Origin: Tritrichomonas musculus
Lineage: Eukaryota; Parabasalia; Tritrichomonadida; Tritrichomonadidae
DNA length: 64,000 bases
NCBI GenBank assembly: GCA_039105265.1
Contig: JAPFFF010000009.1
Coordinates: forward strand, 3,658,001 to 3,722,000
Direction: 5' to 3'
The notes beneath the pieces are model-generated. The model had not been told where the DNA came from. It saw only the letters and a list, made by a program, of their open reading frames with translations, and did not search any database. The translations under genes and the position numbers were made by a program. Positions within the stretch are counted from its first letter, which is position 1; the number at the start of each line of letters is the position of its first letter. Positions 19,849-28,460 of the stretch are shown in pieces.

Positions 19849-21276
19849 TTACCAAATAATAAGTGGTTTCCTATAACGTCCTCGAACACCTCTCGGGGCT
19901 CTGTTGTCAGGTCTGTCACTAGGAGGTGTTATTCGTCCTTGTCTTGGATTTGGGCGTTGTGGCTGATGTGAAGGTGGTTTAGGCTTAAAATGAAATTGAT
20001 GTACTTTCACTTCAATCTGATTTTTATCAGAAGGAGATGCCTTTGCTCTTTCTACTGATCTTGCCCTCTCAGCAGATTTTGCTCTGCTTGAAGCAGATGA
20101 TGAAGGATGCTTTCGTATATTATCTTTAGTTTTAACTGTGATGATTTCTGGTTTTTGTTTATGAGTATCAATTAAATACTCATCATCAATCAACTGCCTA
20201 GGTGCTGGTCCTGGTCTAGTTGGAGTCCAACAATCAAGATCTGCTATCATTTGAAGCTCTTTTGTTGATGCTAAATCAACTCTGGTTTGTTCAGCATATT
20301 TCCCTTTTAAAAATATTCTCTTTTCAAGAGGCAGGCATTCCTCATCAACATCATTGTTATATCTAGATGGTGGTAAATTAATCAGTTTCAAGTTTCTTGG
20401 AACTTTAATTGTTTGCAATAAATTGGCTTCACTATGTTGAACTGCAGCTAAAAAAGGATTTATTAATGAGAGTCTTTTTTGAACTGCTGGCATTTTCAAT
20501 ATTGTTTCAACTGATGGCCGTTGGAGTGGGTTATGAACTAGCATTGATTGAATAACATTTGATAATTCTTTCGAATAAGAAGTTGGAATATGAGGAGCTT
20601 TTGCATTGCATACTTTAACTGATAAATCTTTAGCATTTCTTCCATTATATGGGTAGGTAAATGTTGCCATTTCATACAATAGTACACCTAAACTCCATAT
20701 ATCACATTTAGAATTATAAGGCTTTTTTTTCCAAATTTCAGGTGCAAGATACATTGGAGTTCCGATCTGAGTTTTTGCTAGTTTTCTTTGTTGTAAAACA
20801 GTTGAGATACCAAGGTCCCCAATTTTAAACATATCTGGTGATGAAATAAGAATATTCGCACTTTTTAAATCTCGATGTACTATTCCTCTTTCATGTAAAA
20901 CTCTTAATCCTTCTAAAATTTGTAATAAAAAACGCCAAATTGTTTCTTCTTTGAAAGGTCGATGCTTCAATTTTCTTCGATTAATTGCTCTTGATAAATC
21001 ACCTAATTTACAGTATTCAGTTACAATGAATAATCTTTTATCTTGAATAGTTGCTTCATGGAAAGATACGATGAATGGTGAAATAACTGAAGCCATGATT
21101 CTAATTTCATTAACTGAGTCTTCGCGTTGATGTTGATTGAGTTGAGATAAATCGACGACTTTTAGAGCATAATTTTGATTATCACTTATTCGTTTGACTT
21201 TATAAACTGTTCCATATGAACCTTGACCTAGCTGTTTTATAATTGTAAATCCAGGAAGATGGCTGGTAGGCTTCAT
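19849..21276 (-). CDS. NIMA-related (NEK) protein kinase
   Basis: 475 residues. The kinase domain runs from about 10 to 270: GQGSYG (17-22), Lys39 in ALKVV, HRDLKSAN (134-141), DLG in place of DFG (154-156, in GDLGIS, a form common in NEK/FA2-type kinases) and APE (178-180). The N-terminal F.I.K.LGQGSYGTVYKV and the block VSFHEA..QDKRLFIVTEYC are NEK-like. All catalytic residues are present. The C-terminal tail is basic, Pro/Arg-rich and probably disordered (RAKSAERARSVERAKA). NEKs act in cell cycle and in basal-body or flagellar length control, and are expanded in trichomonads. Its position between FAM228-like and FAM184-like genes fits a flagellar role, by inference. Confidence 0.92.
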   Translation of the reverse strand: MKPTSHLPGFTIIKQLGQGSYGTVYKVKRISDNQNYALKVVDLSQLNQHQREDSVNEIRIMASVISPFIVSFHEATIQDKRLFIVTEYCKLGDLSRAINRRKLKHRPFKEETIWRFLLQILEGLRVLHERGIVHRDLKSANILISSPDMFKIGDLGISTVLQQRKLAKTQIGTPMYLAPEIWKKKPYNSKCDIWSLGVLLYEMATFTYPYNGRNAKDLSVKVCNAKAPHIPTSYSKELSNVIQSMLVHNPLQRPSVETILKMPAVQKRLSLINPFLAAVQHSEANLLQTIKVPRNLKLINLPPSRYNNDVDEECLPLEKRIFLKGKYAEQTRVDLASTKELQMIADLDCWTPTRPGPAPRQLIDDEYLIDTHKQKPEIITVKTKDNIRKHPSSSASSRAKSAERARSVERAKASPSDKNQIEVKVHQFHFKPKPPSHQPQRPNPRQGRITPPSDRPDNRAPRGVRGRYRKPLIIW

Positions 21277-21450
21277 CTATAAAATTTATACGAATAATAT
21301 TTTTACTAAACTAAACGTACAGATTATTATGTGAAATTAAATTTAATGAAAATCTGTTTTTGAAAGGTAGAACTCGAAATAGATGAAATAAGTTAAATAT
21401 TTAATGTTATGGTATAGTAAATTCAATTTCCATTAATAAAAATCTTTCAT

Positions 21451-21499
21451 ATTTTATATATAAATTTTATTTTTTTTAGGGGGAATTTATATATAAAAT
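21451..21499. repeat. Perfect 16-bp inverted repeat (hairpin)
   Basis: ATTTTATATATAAATT and AATTTATATATAAAAT surround a 17-base spacer that contains a short G run (taggggg). It lies 175 bp upstream of the NEK start and directly beside the element at 21511-21833. It could form a cruciform; function unknown. Confidence 0.75.
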
Positions 21500-21510
21500 T
21501 GAATACTTTA

Positions 21511-21833
21511 CACTACTTTTTGAAAACTTTTTAACTTTTTGAATACTTTTTTTATTCAATTTTTGCTAAAAAATGCATAATTATATAGTTAAAATAGATT
21601 CCCGATTCATCCAGCAATTCAAGGAGCCCGATTCGGCTTCGCGCAGCCCCGTGGTGATTACTGGTGTGCATATTCCTGAAAAATTATGTAAATATATAAA
21701 AATTCATATCAAAAAAAGAATATAGTTATAATTTTTCGGTAAAATTTTATTTTAAGATTTTTTTGGTTAATTTTCTTAACAGGGTAAGTCAAATTTCACC
21801 TTAAGATGGCGGTAATTTATTCAAAAAGTGGTG
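21511..21833. mobile_element. Possible MITE with GC-rich core, 323 bp
   Basis: The ends are CACTACTTTTTGAA and, reverse-complemented, CACCACTTTTTGAA (13 of 14), each flanked outside by TA (21509-21510 and 21834-21835). The inside holds a sharply GC-richer patch at about 21600-21665 (attcccgattcatccagc, gcttcgcgcagccccgtgg) unlike any other spacer here. I could not fold it into a tRNA or match it to a known RNA. No coding frame. Short ends make the element call tentative. Confidence 0.45.
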
Positions 21834-21835
21834 TA

Positions 21836-21968
21836 GAAAAAAACGATTGTCCTTTTTTTCGTTTATTTTTTGTGGATTATGTTAACTTGATGTGAAAATG
21901 AAAGTTAACTCTTTTTTGTTTAAGCATCTCGCAAATAAAAGTAGCCAAACCTTTGTTAAGCTTTTGCT

Positions 21969-22002
<34 letters not shown>

Positions 22003-22522
22003 CAATCAAAATTTAGCTATATTGTTTAAAATTGTTCTCTATTAAATCTAATAATCAATTTCCTGTGAAATTGAAAATATAAAATCTGTTTTAAATATCT
22101 AGATGTTCATTATCTGTTCAAATAATGATTTCTTTTTCTGTAATTTTAATTGGAAGTGATGTTTTCGCAAAGAACTCATCAAATTTTTCTTCAACAGGCC
22201 AAAACTATGAGTAATACAAAAAAGATAAACTATGAATAATTAAGCTGTTATACAATCAATATCTTAAAAAAAAAAGAAAAGAAATTGTTTTCTTTTAAAA
22301 TGATTCTTTTAAGACCGATTTCGATAGAATACAATTTTATTTATATTAAGTCAATTATATCAAATGAGTGTTTAAATGATATAAAAATAAGCAAATGTAA
22401 TTTTTTTCTAATTTGATGTTTTCAAGGTGATGTGAAATCATTCTCAGAAATTTGATGTCAATGAAAAAAAAAAAAAAAAAAATATAAAAATAAAATAATA
22501 TACGTATTTAATCAAACAAATA
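21836..22522. other. Gene-free interval with long poly-A tracts
   Basis: AT-rich spacer containing a run of about 28 A near 21975-22003 and another of about 18 A near 22463-22481. I see no gene, element ends or RNA. Confidence 0.5.
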
Positions 22523-25429
22523 TTAATATGAATTCTGAGTAGAATCAAAGTTAAAAAGTTTTGGCAATCTTTTTGTTGCCATTGTTGTTGTTGGTCTTCT
22601 TTTCGAAGGCTTCATAATTGCGACTGAACGATCCGCGCCAAAACGGACGTTATATTCACCTTCTTGGCTAATTAACTGCTGTCTATATTGAAGCAAATCT
22701 CTTCCAACTGCGGTTAAATGAGAAGTTGTCACTGACAATTGTCCTTCTAATCTTTTAATGATTGAAATTTCTTCCTTTCTCATTGGTTTATTCAAAGAAG
22801 CGAGTTTTGCTTTATCTCTTCTTTCTGTCATTTCTAGGATTTTCCTGTCAAGTTCTGGATGCATCTTTTCAATTCCATCTTTTAGCAATTTTATTTGATC
22901 TGGAAATTTATCAGTAATCAATTTATTTTCTTTTTCAAGTCTTCTTCTTTCTTTCAACAATCTTTCCTCGAAGCTTTCATTTTCATCTTCCGCTTTTTGT
23001 CTAACATTAATAATGGCTCTTTTTAATTCAACCAATTTTTCATTATTTTCAATTTTTCTATTCTCTAACAAATTTCTGAAATTATTTTCTTCCTCTTTCA
23101 AATTTTTGACTGAGTTCTCAGAAATTTTTCTTCTTCGATTTCTTTGTTCATCAAACAAATTGTGTGATTCTTTTGATTCCTTCCTTTGTTTATCATTTTC
23201 TTCTTTATAATTCTTCTCGTTTTCTTCTTGTTGTTGTAAAATTTTTTGTGTTGCTTCTTTTATTAAATCATTCTTGATATTTTCTTCATTTCGAATTTTT
23301 GCTTTCATTTCTTGTCTAACTCTTGACAATTCTTCTTCTAATCTTATTTGTTCCAAATCTTCTGAATCAAACTTTGCCAATTTAAGTGACATATTTACAA
23401 TCCTTTTGAATTCTTTATCCAGTTCTTTAATTTGTCCTTCAAAAAGTGAAATTCGCTTCTTTTGCTCTGTAAAACATGATTCATAATCTCTCTCTTGTGA
23501 CTCGTTACAATATGCTAGATAAGAAAGCAAGAGCTGACGATGACGTTCTTCTTCTTCATCGATACTTTGTTCAAATTTTGAAACAATTGAATTTCTTTCT
23601 TCAGTGACTTCACCTGGCAAATTTTCAAGTTTAATTTTAAGGTCATTTATTGATTGATCGGTTAATTCAATTATTTCATCTGGTATTATAACTGAATTCA
23701 ATTCATTTTCAATTGAATTAAATTTTTTCTCATATTCAATATTTAGCTCATTTAATTCAATTTCTTTTTGATTCAAAAATTCTGTTTGTATTTGGTCGAT
23801 CTTTTCTTTTGAATCTTTTTCAATTTCTGTTTGCTTCAATGAGTATTCAACATCAAGTTCTTTTTGATACGCAGTTATGTCAGCTTTCCTTTTATGTTCG
23901 GCGACTTCAAAATTGCAATTTAATTTTAATTTTGAAGTCTCCAATTCTTGATTTTTTTCATTTTTAAACTTTGTTAAATCTTCATTTGTATTTTTAGCCA
24001 AATTTTTCATATTTGACTCTATTGATCGATTCAATGATTCTAATACAATTTTCAACTTTTTGTATTCATCGTCTCTTTTAGCAAATTCAGCTGATTGTGA
24101 AGAAGTGTGTTTAATTTTCACTTCAAAATTACTTTTTAATTCATTGAATTTTTTCACTTCATTATACATTCTATTTTGGAAGTCTGTTTTAATTTTTTTA
24201 TTTTCTTGTTCAAACTCAGTCAAATGGCTTTCTTTTTCTTCTTTTAACAAAACGAATTCATTTGAATGATCTTCATCAAAATTGTCGATATCTGACTGAA
24301 TTCTTTTAATTATTTCTTCTTGTTTATTTAAAATTCTTTGGTTTTTTAATTTTAATTTGTTTCGTTCATCATTCAAAGATTGAATGAATGTAAAAAGTTC
24401 GTTATTACTCTTCTTTTTCGTTAATTCAATTGTTTTCTCTTTCTCTTCTTTTTGATTATTTATGCTTCCTCGTATTTGATTCAATTCTTTCTCAAGTGTT
24501 GCCATTTCATTCTCATAATTTTGCTTCTTAAAATTAAGTTCTGAACGTAAACTTTCAATCCTATTTTGCATTTGCAAATACTTTTGTTCAAGACCTTTTT
24601 TTAGTTTTTCAATGTCTTCTAATTTAATTTTATCAGTTTTTGGATAATTAGAAATTATTTTTTTAAATTTCTCTCTATAACTTGACATGTTTTTTTGAAA
24701 AATTTCTTTTTGCTTGTTCATTTCAGCAATTTGATTTTGTATAAACTTTTGTAGATTTTTGATGCGCTCTTTTGAATTGATAAATGGTTGCTTTAAATTT
24801 GATGGAATTGACAAAGAATTTAGATTTGTATTCCCTTTTAACTGATCAATTTCGTCTTTATGCTGTAATTCTAGCTCTTTGGCTTTCTTTTGAAATTCAT
24901 CTTCTACACTTTTTATTTTTCTTCTGGATTCGCCATCTCTCTTTTTCATTTCAAATTGATGATCTTTGGTCATTTGTGTAATTTTTATTTTTAATGAAGT
25001 TACATCAAATTTGCTCTTATCTTTAAGGATTGATAGTTGTTCTTCAAGCGATGAATTAATAATTTCTAGAGTAGTGAAACTATTTCCGATTTCTTTCTCG
25101 ACTTCACTCATCTTAGTTTGAACTTCATTGGTTGCAGCTTTTAGTCTTGCGTCTAGAGCTGCTCTCATAGTTGATAATTTATTCTGATAAAATTTATTTG
25201 TCTGCTCTTCGATTTCAATCCGACTCTCGTTTAGATTTTCAAAAATTGGACGAATTTTATCATCAATCCCGTTAATAATTTCCATTTCTTGTTCTTCATA
25301 TTTCTTTTTAAAATATACAACTTGATATATTCTATCTTGTAAATGGTATGTTAAGTATTGTATAACCTTGTTCAATTGAGAAAGCTTCTTGGATGTATTG
25401 TAGCGAGCTATCTCAAGGTCAGACTTCAT
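22523..25429 (-). CDS. FAM184-like long coiled-coil protein
   Basis: 968 residues, almost entirely heptad-rich coiled coil (Glu, Lys, Gln, Asn, Leu). The N-terminus (NTSKKLSQLNKVIQYLTYHL, then KKKYEEQEMEII) follows the FAM184 N-terminal pattern KLSKKIAQLTKVIY.L..K...HE. A conserved-looking C-terminal end, YNVRFGADRSVAIMKPSK, follows the last coil and is similar to the NxRFG...V ending I associate with that family. Such proteins are found in ciliated protists and are structural. No membrane segment. Head-to-head with the gene at 25547, with 117 bp between the start codons, suggesting a shared promoter region. Confidence 0.75.
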   Translation of the reverse strand: MKSDLEIARYNTSKKLSQLNKVIQYLTYHLQDRIYQVVYFKKKYEEQEMEIINGIDDKIRPIFENLNESRIEIEEQTNKFYQNKLSTMRAALDARLKAATNEVQTKMSEVEKEIGNSFTTLEIINSSLEEQLSILKDKSKFDVTSLKIKITQMTKDHQFEMKKRDGESRRKIKSVEDEFQKKAKELELQHKDEIDQLKGNTNLNSLSIPSNLKQPFINSKERIKNLQKFIQNQIAEMNKQKEIFQKNMSSYREKFKKIISNYPKTDKIKLEDIEKLKKGLEQKYLQMQNRIESLRSELNFKKQNYENEMATLEKELNQIRGSINNQKEEKEKTIELTKKKSNNELFTFIQSLNDERNKLKLKNQRILNKQEEIIKRIQSDIDNFDEDHSNEFVLLKEEKESHLTEFEQENKKIKTDFQNRMYNEVKKFNELKSNFEVKIKHTSSQSAEFAKRDDEYKKLKIVLESLNRSIESNMKNLAKNTNEDLTKFKNEKNQELETSKLKLNCNFEVAEHKRKADITAYQKELDVEYSLKQTEIEKDSKEKIDQIQTEFLNQKEIELNELNIEYEKKFNSIENELNSVIIPDEIIELTDQSINDLKIKLENLPGEVTEERNSIVSKFEQSIDEEEERHRQLLLSYLAYCNESQERDYESCFTEQKKRISLFEGQIKELDKEFKRIVNMSLKLAKFDSEDLEQIRLEEELSRVRQEMKAKIRNEENIKNDLIKEATQKILQQQEENEKNYKEENDKQRKESKESHNLFDEQRNRRRKISENSVKNLKEEENNFRNLLENRKIENNEKLVELKRAIINVRQKAEDENESFEERLLKERRRLEKENKLITDKFPDQIKLLKDGIEKMHPELDRKILEMTERRDKAKLASLNKPMRKEEISIIKRLEGQLSVTTSHLTAVGRDLLQYRQQLISQEGEYNVRFGADRSVAIMKPSKRRPTTTMATKRLPKLFNFDSTQNSY

Positions 25430-25546
25430 TTGATTTATTTTATAATCCCTGAATAAATTTTAATTTTTTGAATCATTATATAACGTATTATTTGAAAAAA
25501 ATTGAATGGATGTTTTAAAAATATTATATTTCTGATTTGCGAGTCA

Positions 25547-26887
25547 ATGTTTCCAAATTTAAGAAGTGAATTAAACGTTCAAAATTTGGAAAGAAAAAAA
25601 GAAAAGCCAACAGAAGAATCTTTATCTCAGTTAAATCAAATGATTCTTTCAATACCAACAATTAATGACGAATCGCAAATGCAGGTAATTGAAACAATGA
25701 TGATTTTTGTTATTCAGTTTGATTATGATCTTTTTCGTTCGTTATCAAAAGATGAAATTTCAATTTTAATAAATCTTATTTCAAATCAATCAAATCCAAA
25801 CTTATCAAGTCGTTCAGTCGATTTATTTACAATTTTTCTAAAAAATGATCCGACATTAATCGATCAATTTGTACAGTTGAATCTAATACAAATAATTATT
25901 GTTAATATGGCTAATTCCCCAGATTTAAGATTTCAAATATCTTGTGTAGCATATTTGCACGAATTATTAAAAATAAAAAATGAATTGCGTGATCAATATT
26001 TAACTTTAGAACTCCCACAGCATATCGCAACGAAATGCACACCATATCCTGACAAGATCTATTTTGAATTTTTAACTTTATTGTCGTTAAAACCGACATT
26101 TTTGCCTGAACTTTCATTAAATATCATTCAATCATTCATTGAACAAGAAGTTCCACAAGAAAGGGCAATAATAGTTATTAAATGTCTTATATCATTAATT
26201 CGAAAAGACAAAACTTTGATCATTCCAATTATACAATCTAATTTTCTTGAAAGAATTGTTTCTTCATTGGGAAGAGTTGTTCTTACTATTGCAGCATTTT
26301 TAAAATTTTCATCAATTGCTCTTCAAATTGATCAATCAATGATTCTTGATCGTTTTATACAAATTAATATTTTTAATATTTTGTTATCATCTCTTGAATT
26401 GGTTGAAAAAAAAGAGATGTCATTCAGTGATATGCTTCTCTCATCCATTAGAACTGACAAATCATCAGAAAAAACTGTTGTAACAGCCAAAGACAAATTA
26501 TTGAGACATTCTTGTAATTTAATGAATGTCTTAATTAAATTTGATTCATGTTTGCCTCATCTAGCTTTTGTAAATGATTTTAATTTTACAAATTGCTTGA
26601 AAAGAGGCTTGCCTTTCAAAGTAATTTGTGATGTTATTCGGTTCATTCTCAATTATTCTATTAAAATGCCAATTTCAACTGCTAAAAAAATGCTAACTGA
26701 AGAAATCATTCGAAATGCATTTTATATTGCTTCTTCTTCTACCTCTCCTGGTGAAGATTTTGTTGATAAAGATAATGAATTTGTTGCTGCTCTTTCTATT
26801 ATTTCTTCAAAATTCTCAAGTGATGAAGAAATTACGGATTTAATCAAAAATATTAATGATGAATATGATAATGTTTTTATTGAATAA
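25547..26887 (+). CDS. Helical (ARM/HEAT-like) repeat hypothetical protein, 446 aa
   Basis: I start at the ATG giving MFPNLRSELNVQN; an in-frame TTG 45 bp upstream is rejected. The protein is a series of amphipathic Leu/Ile/Ser-rich helices (FRSLSKDEISILINLISNQS; LSSRSVDLFTIFLKNDPTLI), typical of the armadillo-type alpha solenoids common in trichomonad genomes. No signal peptide, membrane segment or catalytic motif. Such proteins usually act as scaffolds. It diverges from the FAM184-like gene and converges with the FHA-RING gene (268 bp between ends). A TAAA overlaps the stop, as often seen for trichomonad 3' ends. Confidence 0.7.
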   Translation: MFPNLRSELNVQNLERKKEKPTEESLSQLNQMILSIPTINDESQMQVIETMMIFVIQFDYDLFRSLSKDEISILINLISNQSNPNLSSRSVDLFTIFLKNDPTLIDQFVQLNLIQIIIVNMANSPDLRFQISCVAYLHELLKIKNELRDQYLTLELPQHIATKCTPYPDKIYFEFLTLLSLKPTFLPELSLNIIQSFIEQEVPQERAIIVIKCLISLIRKDKTLIIPIIQSNFLERIVSSLGRVVLTIAAFLKFSSIALQIDQSMILDRFIQINIFNILLSSLELVEKKEMSFSDMLLSSIRTDKSSEKTVVTAKDKLLRHSCNLMNVLIKFDSCLPHLAFVNDFNFTNCLKRGLPFKVICDVIRFILNYSIKMPISTAKKMLTEEIIRNAFYIASSSTSPGEDFVDKDNEFVAALSIISSKFSSDEEITDLIKNINDEYDNVFIE

Positions 26888-27155
26888 AATATTAAATATG
26901 ATTTCATTATTTCAAAAAAAAATTGTATATCTTCAACTTTACTAAAAGCATATGAACAATTAAAAAAATTGTAAAGAATAAATAAGAAAAAAGGGAAATT
27001 GAAAATTAATAACACTTTAATTAATCACAATACTATTAAAAATAAACAATCGTTGAACTGGGACTTATAACACAAACAATATTTTCTGATAAATATAAAA
27101 ACAAAATAAGAATTTGAAACGAAAAAAGTAGCTGCTCAAATTCCAAGAATACTAC

Positions 27156-28214
27156 TTAAAAGAAGGGACTCCACCATAAGTAAGGGTGATAATAACTTTG
27201 AGAGACGGCGATTCTTCTTGCTTCGGGAGGAGGTGAAAACTTCTGGAAAATTAGCATTAGTACTTCAGCAGCTTTATCTTCTTTTGTTTCTCTTTGAGTT
27301 CCATTAAGATTAATAATGGCATTACTTAATTGTTTAATGTTAGCCTTTAAAACATATTTTACTGTTGCTTTTGTAAGATCCAAAAATGGAATCTTTCTAG
27401 CTTCTGAATTTTTAACTTTTTCGTATGAACTATAAAACCATTGTTTCATATTATCGTCCCAAGGAACAAATATATTGTTATTTCTAATATCTTTACAGCA
27501 TTCTACACCAACTTGATTTAAAAGTGGATCGATGAATGATATTCTTAATTCATCTTTTGTTAATGTGTATTCTCTTGAAGAGAGTTCTGAATAAGAGAAA
27601 ATCTTTCTGCACATTGGGCACACGCAAGGTTGCATTCTTTTCTTGCATACATGTCCCCATTCTTTTAAGCATGAAAAGCAAAAGCTATGACCACAAGGTA
27701 ATGTTTCGCGACCAACTATTGGGGAATAGCAGATAGGGCATAATTCAGGATCTTTTCCTTCAAGTAATTCTGATTCTAGAATGCTATTATTTGTATGTGT
27801 CATGTTAATATCTGCTCGATAATGTACAGGTGGTGGTAAAATGAAAAAAGTGTAACGGCATTCTGCAAGGTCAGTTGATATTATCCTTTCTCCAACAACA
27901 AACTTTGGTCCACCACCAAAAACAATTTCATCGTGTGGCTTTATTTCAACACTTCTGATTTTCCGTCCGTTAAGAAAAGTGCCGTTTAATGAATTATTAT
28001 CTTCCATAGTCCAGTATGGTTTATCATCTTTATCTTTATATTTTCGATATATGCGTGTGTGAATTTTTGAAACTTCTTTGCCTCGAGAAGTATCCATTGT
28101 AACATCAATATCATTTCGTCTTCCAACTAAAGTTAAATCTTTATTGAGGAGGATATAAGGTGGTGCATTGGGATTTTTAATGTTGCAGCTTCTGATTAAG
28201 ATTGCTGTCGACAT
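27156..28214 (-). CDS. FHA-RING E3 ubiquitin ligase (RNF8/CHFR-like domain order)
   Basis: 352 residues from the internal Met (MSTAILIRS); an upstream in-frame ATG at 28289 would add 25 basic residues and is less likely, because the FHA fold begins at the later Met. FHA domain at about 1-115 with GR (31-32), SKIH (49-52) and LNGTFLNG (76-83), the phosphothreonine-binding pattern. C3HC4 RING at about 159-202: CPIC, CGH, C..C, CPMC, all eight ligands present. The C-terminal 150 residues are unrecognised. FHA-RING ligases read phosphorylated partners in checkpoint or DNA-damage signalling. Same strand as the capping-enzyme-like gene upstream (247 bp). Confidence 0.88.
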   Translation of the reverse strand: MSTAILIRSCNIKNPNAPPYILLNKDLTLVGRRNDIDVTMDTSRGKEVSKIHTRIYRKYKDKDDKPYWTMEDNNSLNGTFLNGRKIRSVEIKPHDEIVFGGGPKFVVGERIISTDLAECRYTFFILPPPVHYRADINMTHTNNSILESELLEGKDPELCPICYSPIVGRETLPCGHSFCFSCLKEWGHVCKKRMQPCVCPMCRKIFSYSELSSREYTLTKDELRISFIDPLLNQVGVECCKDIRNNNIFVPWDDNMKQWFYSSYEKVKNSEARKIPFLDLTKATVKYVLKANIKQLSNAIINLNGTQRETKEDKAAEVLMLIFQKFSPPPEARRIAVSQSYYHPYLWWSPFF

Positions 28215-28460
28215 TTTGAGTGTGTTACTTTTGGTTTTAAAATTATTAAATTTTAAATTGGGGCGTTTAAAATATTTTTTCTGAAACATCAGAATTTCAA
28301 TTTATATTTTGAGATAGAATCTATCCATACACGTTTCAATTTCATTTGACATAACGATGGTTTAATATTGAATTCATAATTACATAAAAAAAAAAAAACG
28401 ACAAAAATAATTTAATATGTATTTATAAAAAAAATAAAAATAAAATGACAAAATATATTA

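Noticed and set aside
21600-21665. Possible tRNA or U4-like RNA in the GC-rich patch
   Set aside because: No A/B boxes, cloverleaf or convincing match to a known RNA could be made on either strand.
21973-22003. Long poly-A tracts (also near 1650 and 49072-49100) as LINE/SINE tails
   Set aside because: No reverse-transcriptase remains or target duplications next to them; simple homopolymers in AT-rich spacer are more likely.
28215-28289. Upstream ATG adding 25 residues to the FHA-RING protein
   Set aside because: The added residues are basic and spacer-like; the FHA fold starts at the second Met. Not fully excluded.
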